Part shown: one piece after another, positions 1-7,656 of the stretch
Layout: each line of letters opens with the position of its first letter
Numbering within the stretch: position 1 is the stretch's first letter
Assembly: GCF_000015825.1 (NCBI RefSeq)
Contig: NC_009051.1
Coordinates: 1,234,695-1,298,694 of the forward strand
Length of the DNA stretch: 64,000 nucleotides
Direction: 5' to 3'
DNA from: Methanoculleus marisnigri JR1
GTDB lineage: Archaea > Halobacteriota > Methanomicrobia > Methanomicrobiales > Methanoculleaceae
Notes under the pieces: generated by a model
Told to the model about the DNA's origin: nothing
Seen by the model: the letters and a program-made list of their open reading frames with translations, nothing else
The model's database searches: none
Translations under genes and position numbers: made by a program

Positions 1-23
1 TCGCCTATTACGGAGTTGATTAA

Positions 24-338
24 CTGGCGAATACACGAGGAACACAGAACAACAGTGGAGAGATCGTACGAGTACGGTTACCGAAGAAGAGAAATCGGGA
101 GATCTTCGGCCGGGCCGACCTGATGCTCGGGGCAAACCACATCCGCGTCCGCTGTGAGGACGGCGTCACGCGCACGGGAAGGATCAAGGGCAAGATCAAA
201 AAGCGGCTCTGGATACGCGAAGGCGACCTTCTGATCATCGTTCCCTGGAGTTTCCAGGACGAGAAGTGCGATATCATCTACCGGTACATCAAACCCCAGG
301 TAGACTGGCTCAAGAAGCACAACTATCTCAGTCAATAA
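24..338 (+). CDS. eif1A: Translation initiation factor aIF-1A
   Basis: This is the archaeal homologue of eIF1A, an OB-fold protein that binds the A site of the small ribosomal subunit and helps select the start codon. The frame gives the family signature VRVRLPKKRNREIFGRAD, then MLGANHIRVRCEDG, TRTGRIKGKIKKR and WSFQDEKCDIIYRYIKPQVDWL. The in-frame ATG at 123 would cut off the first OB strand, so it is not the start. The conserved reading runs upstream to an in-frame TAA at 21-23 with no ATG, GTG or TTG available. The only plausible start is CTG at 24, preceded by GGAG at 12-15, which gives about 104 aa, a normal family length. The family assignment is certain. The CTG start is inference and could also be a sequencing error in an ATG. 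Confidence 0.93.
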   Translation: MANTRGTQNNSGEIVRVRLPKKRNREIFGRADLMLGANHIRVRCEDGVTRTGRIKGKIKKRLWIREGDLLIIVPWSFQDEKCDIIYRYIKPQVDWLKKHNYLSQ

Positions 339-415
339 CTTCCGCATTTTGCGCGCCGGGGTTGAGGCGTCGTCGCCTGCCTCCGGCAGGGCCCCGCGCC
401 TGATCGGGGATGAAC

Positions 416-1009
416 TCAATCCGGGTTTTGTTCTTTTCGAGAATCGTTAGCGATAGCGGCCGGGACATCCGCCGCGATATCGGTATGCACCAGTACGAAC
501 GTTCTGCTCACCGACGCCGTTACGCTTGCCGCTATCTGCATGGTGAGCATGATGAGACGCAGGGCATCCTGGATCGTTCCCCCTTCCCACATCCCCTGGA
601 TGCACTGGTTGGCAACCTCTTTCGTGGTATCGTTTCCCAGCACCACGAAGTTGCTCGCCTGCCCCTTTTGCATCACCCGCAGCCGGGAATCGACGATCTC
701 GGCAATCACGTAACTTCCTTTCGTAGCGTAGAGCCTTTTTCTCGAGGTCTTCGCCCCCTCCGTCTCGGTCACCTCGCCGACGAGCACCCCGTCCCGCTGC
801 GAGACCTTGGTTTTGTCGTCCCTGAGCTGGATCGTCACCCCGATCTCGTCTGCCCGTTTTGCGAGGTCGCTGTCGGAGGCGATCGAGCCGCCGTAGAGTT
901 CGCGCTCCAGGTCTTCGATGGAGGAATCGTCCCCTCCGAATGCGATCTCCCGCATATCCCCCGCCATCACGGCGCCCTGTTTTCCGATAAAGGCGATCAC
1001 AAGCGTCAT
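416..1009 (-). CDS. DUF2121 family protein (proteasome-like fold, methanogen-conserved)
   Basis: This is a 197-aa protein of the DUF2121/COG4079 family, which is restricted to methanogens and close relatives. The start MTLVIAFIGKQGAVMAGDMREIAFGG resembles the N-terminal strand-turn-strand of Ntn-hydrolase (proteasome-like) proteins, where the family is usually placed. No biochemical function is established. ATG at 1009 is preferred over an upstream TTG at 1024 because GAGGGG lies at suitable spacing before it and the family begins at MTLVIAF. It is convergent with aIF-1A, whose stop is 77 bases away across a GC-rich gap containing the hairpin-prone stretch GCCTGCCTCCGGCAGGGC. Family identity is fairly sure; the role is unknown. 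Confidence 0.8.
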   Translation of the reverse strand: MTLVIAFIGKQGAVMAGDMREIAFGGDDSSIEDLERELYGGSIASDSDLAKRADEIGVTIQLRDDKTKVSQRDGVLVGEVTETEGAKTSRKRLYATKGSYVIAEIVDSRLRVMQKGQASNFVVLGNDTTKEVANQCIQGMWEGGTIQDALRLIMLTMQIAASVTASVSRTFVLVHTDIAADVPAAIANDSRKEQNPD

Positions 1010-1405
1010 ACCATGACCCCTCAACCTCCGGCACGGGGCGGGAAGTTGCGCTCACCCCAACTCTTCCATGCCCGTATCAATCTGTCGATGCCCTTTCGGA
1101 TAGCTGTTTCACGCCGACCTTTTACAGTCCGAAGAGCGTCCCTCCGGCAGGATGCCGGGCACACCTGTGCGTGAAAAACATTCACGAATTGCAGTAGGTG
1201 TATGAACGATTTTCACCGGTACATATATACCGAACTTCACAGACACCGTGGTTTTCGGGATTTCCGGATATTATGTTTAAAGGTGCATAAAAATACCTGA
1301 AATCGTTTATTGACTATTTAGATCCATTAGAATTTGATATTTTACCCTGACATCACTTTTTGGTAAAGAATAACTTCATATACTAAAGTGAGAAAATACT
1401 CTCTC
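1010..1405. promoter_or_regulatory. Divergent intergenic region with AT-rich promoters
   Basis: This 396-base gap separates two divergent genes. The left part (1010-1190) is GC-rich and I see no gene in it. From about 1200 it is strongly AT-rich. The near-palindrome GGTACATATATACC at 1218-1231 offers a TATA-like core on both strands. A second TATA-like stretch, TTCATATACT near 1376-1385, lies about 25 nt before the ATG at 1406. That is the archaeal spacing expected for a leaderless or very short-leader transcript of the HAMP gene. Confidence 0.45.
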
Positions 1406-1834
1406 ATGGCTGAATCTTTCTCGCAAGAAATCGGGGTGTTCCAGGACGGCCTCACCGTCCAGATCCCAATGTTCTACAAACTCATGGCGAGCATGCTCAC
1501 CGTTGCAGTCATCCCCATCTTCCTGCTGGGAATCGTCTCGGCGGGGGACACCGGGAGCATCGTCGCCACGCTCGGCCTGCAGAACAGCATCATCGTCATG
1601 ACCCTGCTCACGGTCTTCGTGGTTTTCATGTGGAGTTTCTTCCTTGCGAAGAGCATCACGGATCCTGTCGAGCAGCTCTCGCAAGCCGCGACCAGTGCAA
1701 GCCAGGGGGATCTCGCAAACGTCGAGATCACGGTGACGAGCAACGATGAGATCGGCGAACTCGCAGTCGCGTTCAACCGCCTGATCAACTCCTACAGGAT
1801 CCTCGACACCCTTGCCAAGGACGACGCCGAGTAA
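1406..1834 (+). CDS. Small membrane-anchored HAMP-domain protein
   Basis: This is a 142-aa protein with two hydrophobic helices (about residues 19-40 and 50-72, cores FYKLMASMLTVAVIPIFLLG and IIVMTLLTVFVVFMWSFFLA). They are followed by a HAMP linker (KSITDPVEQLSQAATSASQG ... NDEIGELAVAFNRLI). It then stops: there is no kinase, methyl-accepting or cyclase output domain. HAMP domains normally relay conformational signals across the membrane, so this may be a stand-alone relay whose output is a partner protein. The roadblock/LC7 gene 62 bases downstream on the same strand is the obvious candidate. The ATG at 1406 is chosen because a TATA-like box sits about 25 nt upstream. A GTG at 1388 would add six residues. 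Confidence 0.7.
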   Translation: MAESFSQEIGVFQDGLTVQIPMFYKLMASMLTVAVIPIFLLGIVSAGDTGSIVATLGLQNSIIVMTLLTVFVVFMWSFFLAKSITDPVEQLSQAATSASQGDLANVEITVTSNDEIGELAVAFNRLINSYRILDTLAKDDAE

Positions 1835-1896
1835 GAGAAACGGGCGGTGAAGACGCTTGTTTTCGACACATTGGATGCAGTCGGGCAGGGTTGCGA

Positions 1897-2643
1897 ATGA
1901 CGGATAAATTACCGGAAGGGAAGGTCATCGGGGAGATGCAGGCACCGCTCCAGTGGATCTTCTCTCACACGACCAGGTTTTCCGGGGCGGTGCGGATCAC
2001 GATGCAGGACGGAAAAGGGTTCATGCTGGTGCAGAAGGGAGAGCCTCTCGCCGCACAGTTCATGCATCCGCTGAAATCCCTGAGCGGGCCGTCGGCGTTG
2101 AAATACTTCGGCAGCCAGCCGATCCTCGACTTCGGCCTCTTCCGGTACGAGCCCCGGGAGATGCAGGAGGCCCTCGCCGTATCGGCAGAGATGCAGGCCC
2201 TCCTGCAGCCCGGCCGCGAATCTCTCGTGGCCGACCATTCAGGGGAGAGCAACGGGCACGATATCGTGACCGAAACCGAGCACGAAGATACCGTACCCAA
2301 CGATGCATCTCCCGGAGAGGTACCCGATTCGCTCGGGACGTTGCTGAAGCACCCCGGGGTGACCGCGGTTGCCTGTTTTGCCGAAGGCCTCTGCACCTCA
2401 TCGGTCGGAAAGATCGATGCCGAATCTACCGTCGCCTTTGCCGAGGACCTGCTCCGGTGGGCGATCCGCCTGCCATCGGCTGCGCCGTCAAACGGGGCAT
2501 TCGTACAGATGACACTCTTTTATCGCGGCGGAAACGTCGTCATCGCCCCCTACGGCGATGAATATCTCTGTGTCTTTACCCGGCCGGAGGTGCAGTTCGG
2601 CCAGGTACGGCGAATGATCAGGGAGATGCACGGCGGAATATGA
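1897..2643 (+). CDS. DUF4388-like / roadblock-LC7 family protein
   Basis: This is a 248-aa soluble protein in two parts. Residues about 5-85 (IFSHTTRFSGAVRITMQDGKGFMLVQKGEPLAAQF) resemble the DUF4388/PATAN region, which responds to or reports signals in prokaryotic regulators. An acidic linker follows (about 105-140). Residues about 150-248 (TLLKHPGVTAVACFAEGLCTSSVG ... GGNVVIAPYGDEYLCVFTRPEVQFGQVRRMIREM) have the strand and helix pattern of roadblock/LC7 domains, which bind small GTPases or other signalling partners. It follows the HAMP protein and probably acts with it. ATG at 1897 is chosen over a TTG six bases upstream. Domain calls are by pattern recognition and no substrate can be inferred. 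Confidence 0.6.
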   Translation: MTDKLPEGKVIGEMQAPLQWIFSHTTRFSGAVRITMQDGKGFMLVQKGEPLAAQFMHPLKSLSGPSALKYFGSQPILDFGLFRYEPREMQEALAVSAEMQALLQPGRESLVADHSGESNGHDIVTETEHEDTVPNDASPGEVPDSLGTLLKHPGVTAVACFAEGLCTSSVGKIDAESTVAFAEDLLRWAIRLPSAAPSNGAFVQMTLFYRGGNVVIAPYGDEYLCVFTRPEVQFGQVRRMIREMHGGI

Positions 2644-2694
2644 GCATATCCCGCAGGGAACTCCTGGAATATCCATCCGTTTCACTGGACCGTT

Positions 2695-2735
2695 CTGCCT
2701 GAATCGGCAGAATTTTGCTGCCGAAGGCGGCAAAA
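2695..2735 (+). terminator. Tandem hairpins after the roadblock gene
   Basis: Two hairpins follow the stop at 2643. CTGCC/GGCAG lies at 2695-2710. A 10-bp stem follows, TTTTGCTGCC at 2713-2722 pairing with GGCGGCAAAA at 2726-2735, with a 3-nt loop and one G-T pair. They probably end the HAMP-roadblock transcript. The rest of this 303-base gap (2644-2946) holds the next promoter and a GC-rich leader without a convincing gene. Confidence 0.5.
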
Positions 2736-2740
2736 CAACC

Positions 2741-2750
2741 ATTTTATAAT
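2741..2750 (+). promoter_or_regulatory. TATA box for the KGG-repeat gene
   Basis: ATTTTATAAT lies directly after the hairpins. A transcript starting about 25 nt downstream would have an untranslated leader of roughly 170 nt before the KGG gene at 2947, which is long for this window. Confidence 0.4.
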
Positions 2751-2946
2751 AGTTGCTTCATTCACCCGCCCCTCATGGAGAGAGGCGGATGACGGCAGGG
2801 GAGAGCGTGAGCCCGAGAGGGGCGGCGGTCCGGCAGCATCGGCCGTCTCACAAACAGGCAAACCCCAATCGGCCACGCGAAAGAGAACGGCACGCCGGAG
2901 ATGCAAGAGGCGACCGGTGACACGGATGAACCGGAGAGGTGGCGAT

Positions 2947-3213
2947 ATGACCGGAAAGAAGAAATGGACAAAACGCGGTCTTGCATCGGCAGACGAAGCG
3001 ACCCGGCAGCGGGTCGCGAGAATCGGCGGGATGGCGCCGCACACCGAACGGGGCCTCCAGGCCGCAAGCATCGAGACCCGGCAGCGGGTCGCGAGTGCCG
3101 GGGGCAGGGCACCGCACGGAGCAAGAGGCCTTCAGGCCGCCGACGAAGAGACGCGGAAGCGTGTTGCACGGGCCGGCGGAAGATCCCCGCATGTTGAGCG
3201 GGGCCACCGGTAA
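2947..3213 (+). CDS. Small KGG-repeat (stress-type) protein
   Basis: This is an 88-aa basic, hydrophilic protein made of three tandem units of about 26 residues. Each follows the pattern RGL(A/Q)(A/S)A..ETR.RVA..GG.(A/S)PH (starting near residues 8, 34 and 60). The pattern matches the KGG or stress-induced acidophilic repeat of bacterial small stress proteins such as GsiB and YciG, in which GFASMD..KQREIA.KGG repeats are typical. No catalytic residue is evident, and the family is thought to be intrinsically disordered and linked to desiccation or general stress. GAGGTG lies six bases before the ATG. At DNA level units one and two share an identical 20-base stretch that can itself fold (GACCC/GGGTC). 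Confidence 0.7.
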   Translation: MTGKKKWTKRGLASADEATRQRVARIGGMAPHTERGLQAASIETRQRVASAGGRAPHGARGLQAADEETRKRVARAGGRSPHVERGHR

Positions 3214-3264
3214 GGATCGAAGGAGGGGCTCCTGTAAGGGCAACCGCTCCGCAATCGGCCGAAG

Positions 3265-3290
3265 GGGGTCCCCATAAGGCGGGGAACCCC
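3265..3290. terminator. GC-rich hairpin between convergent genes
   Basis: GGGGTCCCC at 3265-3273 pairs with GGGGAACCCC at 3281-3290 across a 7-nt loop. The hairpin lies between the KGG gene and the convergent 3' end of glgP and could terminate either transcript. Confidence 0.4.
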
Positions 3291-3305
3291 GGTGGTTCAC
3301 GTGCT

Positions 3306-5552
3306 TCACGGGGAGAAGAGATCGTCTGCTCCCTTTCCCTGCACCTGCGATTTCCAGGCCGGCGGCTTTTGGGGTTTCGCCGTTGCCGGGTAGCGGGCAT
3401 ATGCTGCCCCCGCACCCTTCAGGAGCGACGGGTAGTACCGGGCGACGTACTCCTTCACCATCCGGCGGGACGAGAACCGGGGGCCGTTGCTCTTGATCGA
3501 CTCTTTCATCATCTTCACCCAGCCGTGGGGAACGTCGTCGATGGAGCGGTCGTAGTAGAGCGGGACGACTTCGTTCTCCAGGAGGTCGTAGATCGCTGCG
3601 GCGTCGATGCCGTCCCTCGCCTCGCAGTCGGCCGCCGTTTCCCCGAACGCCCAGCCGTTTCTGCCGTTGTAGCCTTCGGTCCACCAGCCGTCCAGGATGG
3701 AGAGGTTCAGCACCCCGTTGAGCGATGCTTTCATCCCGCTCGTGCCGCTCGCCTCCATCGGGGGCAGGGGGTTGTTCAGCCATACGTCGACGCCGTGCAC
3801 CAGGTACCGGGCCACCTGGTCGTTGTAGTCCTCGATGAACGCGACCCGTCCGCCAAACCCCGGGTCCTGCGTGTAGCGGTAGATCCGCTGGAGCACTCCC
3901 TTGCCTTCGTTGTCGGACGGGTGGGCCTTGCCGGCGAAGATGATCTGGACGGGCTGCCAGGGGTTGTTTAAGATGCGTTTCAACCGCTCCAGGTCCTCGA
4001 AGATGAGGTATGCACGCTTGTAGGTCGAGAATCGCCGGGCAAACCCGATCGTCAGGATGGAGGGGTTGAGAAACGCGCCTTCGACCGCGGAGCTCGACGC
4101 CCCTCCGGGGCGCGTCGTCCACCGGAGCCGCTCGCGCTCCCGGAGCCGGTTGATGAGTTTCGCCTTCAGCCAGAGGTGAAGTTGCCAGAGTTCGGCGTCC
4201 GGGATCTCGTCGACGAGTTCCCATATCATCGGGTCGTCGTGCTCCGGGAGCCAGTCGGGCGAGGTCGGGCCGATATGCCGGTCGTAGAGCGCCTTCATCC
4301 GGGGGTTCAGCCAGGTCGGCACGTGGACGCCGTTCGTGACGTAGTCGATGGGCACCGCCGCTTCCGCGGGTCCGGGCCAGAGGCATTTCCACATATCGCA
4401 GGCGACGGCCCCGTTTGCACGCGAGACCCCGTTGTGATGCGCCGACGCGCGCAGGGCGAACGCAGTCATGTTGAACCCCGAAGCGGGGCTTTCCGGGTGG
4501 ACACCGAGCTGCAGGAACCTGATCCGGTCTATGCCGAGCGCCGCGTAGTAGGGCGCGAAGTAGCGGTCGATGAGGTCGACGTGGAAGACGTCGTGGCCTG
4601 CAGGAACGGGCGTATGCGTGGTGAAGACGGAGGTCGCCCGCACCTCCTCGAGCGCTTCCTCGAACTCCATCCCCCGCTCGACCCGCTCGCGGATCCGCTC
4701 GAGCAGCGCGAACGCCGGGTGGCCTTCGTTCAGGTGCACCGCCGCGTACTCGATGCCGAGGGCGTGGAGCACCTTCCTCCCGCCGATCCCGAGAACAATC
4801 TCCTGCCGGAGCCGCTGCTCCCGGTCGCCGGCATACAGCCGGGACGATATGCCCCGGTTTTCGGGGTCGTTGCAGGGGATATCCGTATCCAGGAGGTAGA
4901 GCGGGATCCTGCCGACCTGCACCTTCCGGACGGCGACGTAGATGGGCGGGTCGATGTGCGGAACCCGGACCACGAGGTCTTCGCCGTCGGCATCGAGCAC
5001 CGGGGTGACGGGCGCCGCATCGCGGTCGAGGGGTTCGGTGACGTCCTCCTGCCAGCCGTCGTGGTTGATCTGTTGGTGCAGGTAGCCCTGCGAGTAGAGG
5101 AACCCGACGGCGACCATCGGGAGGCCGAGGTCGCTTGCTTCTTTCAGGTGGTCTCCGGCGAGGAACCCGAGCCCCCCCGCGAAGATGGGAAGCGAGTGGT
5201 GAAGCCCGTACTCCGCCGAGAAGTAGGCGACCGTCAATGGAGGCCGGTCGGCGTACTCTTCGGAGAACCAGGTCCCGGCGGCGCTCATGTACTTCCTGAA
5301 CCGGTGCATGACGATGTCGTAGCGGTGGCAGAAGGCGGGATCCGCCGCCGCCCGGTTCAGGAACTCGACCGGGATCTCGTGCAGCATCCTGACCGGGTTG
5401 TGGACGCTTGCTTTCCACGCCTGATGGTTCAGTTGCTTGAAGAGCATCCGGGCTTCCGGGTTCCAGCTCCACCAGAGGTTGTATGCGAGGTCGACGAGCC
5501 CGGAGATCCGCTCCGGGACGTGATCGAATTGATTGGGTATGGAATGTTCCAT
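3306..5552 (-). CDS. glgP: Alpha-glucan (glycogen) phosphorylase
   Basis: This is a 748-aa GT35 phosphorylase that releases glucose-1-phosphate from alpha-1,4-glucan ends using phosphate and PLP. It is the shorter archaeal/bacterial form, beginning with a domain typified by LVDLAYNLWWSWNPEARMLF. Visible hallmarks are VAYFSAEYGLHHSLPIFAGGLGFLAGDHLKEASDLGLP, AAVHLNEGHPAFALLERI, FTTHTPVPAGHDVF, the phosphate-site region GFARRFSTYKRAYLI, and EASGTSGMKASLNG containing the PLP lysine. ATG at 5552 is preceded by GGGGGACAGG. An extended frame further upstream is not conserved. It is separated from the other glycogen genes by a palindromic repeat and has its own promoter. Its product would feed glucose-1-phosphate into glycolysis. 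Confidence 0.93.
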   Translation of the reverse strand: MEHSIPNQFDHVPERISGLVDLAYNLWWSWNPEARMLFKQLNHQAWKASVHNPVRMLHEIPVEFLNRAAADPAFCHRYDIVMHRFRKYMSAAGTWFSEEYADRPPLTVAYFSAEYGLHHSLPIFAGGLGFLAGDHLKEASDLGLPMVAVGFLYSQGYLHQQINHDGWQEDVTEPLDRDAAPVTPVLDADGEDLVVRVPHIDPPIYVAVRKVQVGRIPLYLLDTDIPCNDPENRGISSRLYAGDREQRLRQEIVLGIGGRKVLHALGIEYAAVHLNEGHPAFALLERIRERVERGMEFEEALEEVRATSVFTTHTPVPAGHDVFHVDLIDRYFAPYYAALGIDRIRFLQLGVHPESPASGFNMTAFALRASAHHNGVSRANGAVACDMWKCLWPGPAEAAVPIDYVTNGVHVPTWLNPRMKALYDRHIGPTSPDWLPEHDDPMIWELVDEIPDAELWQLHLWLKAKLINRLRERERLRWTTRPGGASSSAVEGAFLNPSILTIGFARRFSTYKRAYLIFEDLERLKRILNNPWQPVQIIFAGKAHPSDNEGKGVLQRIYRYTQDPGFGGRVAFIEDYNDQVARYLVHGVDVWLNNPLPPMEASGTSGMKASLNGVLNLSILDGWWTEGYNGRNGWAFGETAADCEARDGIDAAAIYDLLENEVVPLYYDRSIDDVPHGWVKMMKESIKSNGPRFSSRRMVKEYVARYYPSLLKGAGAAYARYPATAKPQKPPAWKSQVQGKGADDLFSP

Positions 5553-5595
5553 GAATCCTGTCCCCCGATTGTTGGTGTACTGTCCCTGTTTATTA

Positions 5596-5603
5596 TTATA
5601 TAT
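5596..5603 (-). promoter_or_regulatory. TATA box of glgP
   Basis: ATATATAA on the minus strand is centred about 47 nt before the glgP ATG. A start about 25 nt downstream would leave a leader of some 20 nt that still contains the ribosome-binding sequence. The rest of the 594-base gap to malQ (5553-6146) holds the repeat element at 5871-6064 and no gene that I recognise. Confidence 0.5.
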
Positions 5604-5870
5604 GTTTGCATATTTTCGCAAAACATTGGGGAAATAAAAAATAGATGATAATATGGGGTTGTTTAACGGGTGTGGCCGTCGGATTGACCGATCTGGCATA
5701 CGGTGTGCCGGGCGTCTGCGGGATGTCCGGAAAGGGAATGGGGGAGGGGGCTGGGGGTGCAGAAGTTGCTCGGCCATCTCCTGTTGTGACCCCTGTCACG
5801 AGGTGAGAAGGGGTCGGTGGTGAGTATCACGCCGTGGAACGTTGTTCTTGTGGCTATCATAGTTCCCATG

Positions 5871-6064
5871 CACGGCTTTCCATGGGATATCGCCACGCAG
5901 GGGGGTGGGGACAATGGGGAGTGCGAACGGAGTGAGCATGAGAAACTCGAAGAGTTTCGAGGGGGGATGCTCCCCCCTTCGCACCTATCGGTGCTCAAGC
6001 TCGCTTCACTCGCACTCCCCGTCAGCCCCTCCCCCTATGGCGATACTCCCACGGTCCACTGTAT
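5871..6064. repeat. Dispersed palindromic mosaic element, copy 1
   Basis: This is one of six related intergenic elements. The left end, CACGGCTTTCCATGGGATAT then CGCCA, is type A. The right end read on the minus strand is type B, CAGTGGACCGTGGGAGTAT then CGCCA. Inside are a G-rich run (GGGGGGTGGGG), an internal fold (CTCGAAGAGTTTCGAG), GGGGGGATGCTCCCCCC, GCACCTATCGGTGC and CGCACTCCCCGTCAGCCCCT, all seen again in other copies. No coding potential is apparent. It lies between the glgP start and the malQ end. Confidence 0.75.
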
Positions 6065-6146
6065 TGGGCTATTTTACATCTTCAGCCGTTCCTCCAGTCT
6101 CCACCCCGAGCGAAGCGACCTAAGGAAGTTGAAAACCCGCCTTCCT

Positions 6147-7643
6147 TCACCCCCTCCCATAAATCCCCGTCACCTCGGCGAACTCCCGCATGCTCTCTTC
6201 CCCTGCCTGGTCGGGCCGGAGCCGCCACTCCCAGTTCCCCTCCGTCGTGCCCGGGCGGTTCATCCGCGCCTCCTCCCCGAGACCGAGGATGTCCTGCATC
6301 GGGACGATGACGGTATCGGCGGGGGAGAGCATCGCGAGACGGATGAGGATCCGGTGTATCTCATCGCCGCTCACCGGTCCCCCGATGTAGCGGAACAGGA
6401 GGTTCTTCTGGTCGTCGGGGACCTCGCGCCCGAACCACCCCCGGACGGTGTTGTTGTCGTGCGTCCCCGTGTAGGCGACGGAACCTTCCGTGATGTTGTG
6501 GGGCGCATGGGGGTTCTGCGCGACGTCGCCGGAGAAGCCGAAGGTCAGGATCTTCATCCCCGGGAACCCGAAATACGCCATCATCTCGTGGACGTCGGGA
6601 GTGATGTGACCGAGGTCTTCGGCGATGATGGGAAGGCACGACCTGCTCCGTGCAAGCAGCGTGAAGAGGTCTCTGCCGGGCGCGTCGACCCAGTGCCCGT
6701 TCCGTGCGGTCTCTTCCCCGGCCGGCACCTCCCAGAACTGCACGAACCCCCGGAAGTGGTCGAGGCGCAGCCGGTCGACGAGGGCGAGGGTGCGATCGAT
6801 CCGGCTCTCCCACCACCCGAATCCCCGCTCCCGGTGCGCGTCCCAGTTGTAGACCGGGTTCCCCCAGAGCTGCCCGGCATCGCTGAACATATCCGGCGGC
6901 ACGCCCGCGACGGCAGTCGGCTTCTTCTGCTCGTCGAGTTTGAAGAGCCGCGGGTTTGCCCAGAGGTCGACGCTGTCGTAGGTGAGGTAGAACGGGATGT
7001 CCCCGACGATCTGGAGGTGGCGCATGCGGCAATGCTTCTTGAGCGTCTCCCACTGACGGTCGAAGACGTACTGGAGGAACTTCTCCCGAAAGATCCGGTC
7101 GGCAAGTTCCGTGCCGTACTTCCGCAACGCCTCATCGTGCCGGTCCCGGATTCCGGCCGGCCAGTCGCCCCAGACCTTTCCGGAGAACCGCTCCCTGAGT
7201 GCCATGAAGATGGCATAGTCGTTGAGCCACGACGTGTTGTCGGCCGCGAAATCTTCGTAGCGAAAATCCGAATCGCGTCCCTTGAACCGTTCGAACGCCG
7301 TATCGAAGAGACCGTTCTTGTAGTCGAGAACCGCCCGGTAGTCGACCCGGTCCGCAGGAAAGTCCGGCGGGTCTGCGATATCCTCCGGGGCGAGGAAACC
7401 GTCCGCGACCATCTGCTCGGGGCTGATGAGCCAGGTGTTTCCGGCGAACGCTGAGGTGCTCTGGTAAGGCGAGTTGGCGAACTCCGGGCACGTCGGGTTG
7501 AGGGGGAGGATCTGCCAGTAGCGCTGCCCGGCACGGCTGAGGAGATCCACGAACCGGTACGCCGCGGGTCCGAGATCGCCGATCCCGTACGGCGACGGCA
7601 GCGACGTGACGTGCAGGAGAACCCCGCTGCTCCGCCGGTTCAT
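6147..7643 (-). CDS. malQ: 4-alpha-glucanotransferase (amylomaltase)
   Basis: This is a 498-aa GH77 disproportionating enzyme that transfers alpha-1,4-glucan segments between chains and works with phosphorylase on short maltodextrins. The start RSSGVLLHVTSLPSPYGIGDLG and YWQILPLNPTCPEFANSPYQSTSAFAGN are family hallmarks. Catalytic-region blocks are LRLDHFRGFVQFWEVPAG (nucleophile Asp), IIAEDLGHITPDVHEMM (acid Glu) and YTGTHDNNTVRGWF. Length is normal for the family. GGAGACGGGC precedes the ATG. It is the last gene of the run that starts with the GH57 amylase and lies 13 bases after the DUF3536 gene. A palindromic repeat follows its stop. Confidence 0.94.
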   Translation of the reverse strand: MNRRSSGVLLHVTSLPSPYGIGDLGPAAYRFVDLLSRAGQRYWQILPLNPTCPEFANSPYQSTSAFAGNTWLISPEQMVADGFLAPEDIADPPDFPADRVDYRAVLDYKNGLFDTAFERFKGRDSDFRYEDFAADNTSWLNDYAIFMALRERFSGKVWGDWPAGIRDRHDEALRKYGTELADRIFREKFLQYVFDRQWETLKKHCRMRHLQIVGDIPFYLTYDSVDLWANPRLFKLDEQKKPTAVAGVPPDMFSDAGQLWGNPVYNWDAHRERGFGWWESRIDRTLALVDRLRLDHFRGFVQFWEVPAGEETARNGHWVDAPGRDLFTLLARSRSCLPIIAEDLGHITPDVHEMMAYFGFPGMKILTFGFSGDVAQNPHAPHNITEGSVAYTGTHDNNTVRGWFGREVPDDQKNLLFRYIGGPVSGDEIHRILIRLAMLSPADTVIVPMQDILGLGEEARMNRPGTTEGNWEWRLRPDQAGEESMREFAEVTGIYGRG

Positions 7644-7656
7644 GCCCGTCTCCTCC

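Noticed and set aside
2848-5472. Very long open frame (874 codons) opposite or out of phase with glgP
   Set aside because: It is on the same strand in another frame of glgP, has an Arg/Pro/Gly-rich composition typical of GC-rich shadow frames and no domain. glgP is unambiguous. The same applies to long frames at 39,900-42,443 and 59,949-62,555 opposite the U32 and TPR genes.
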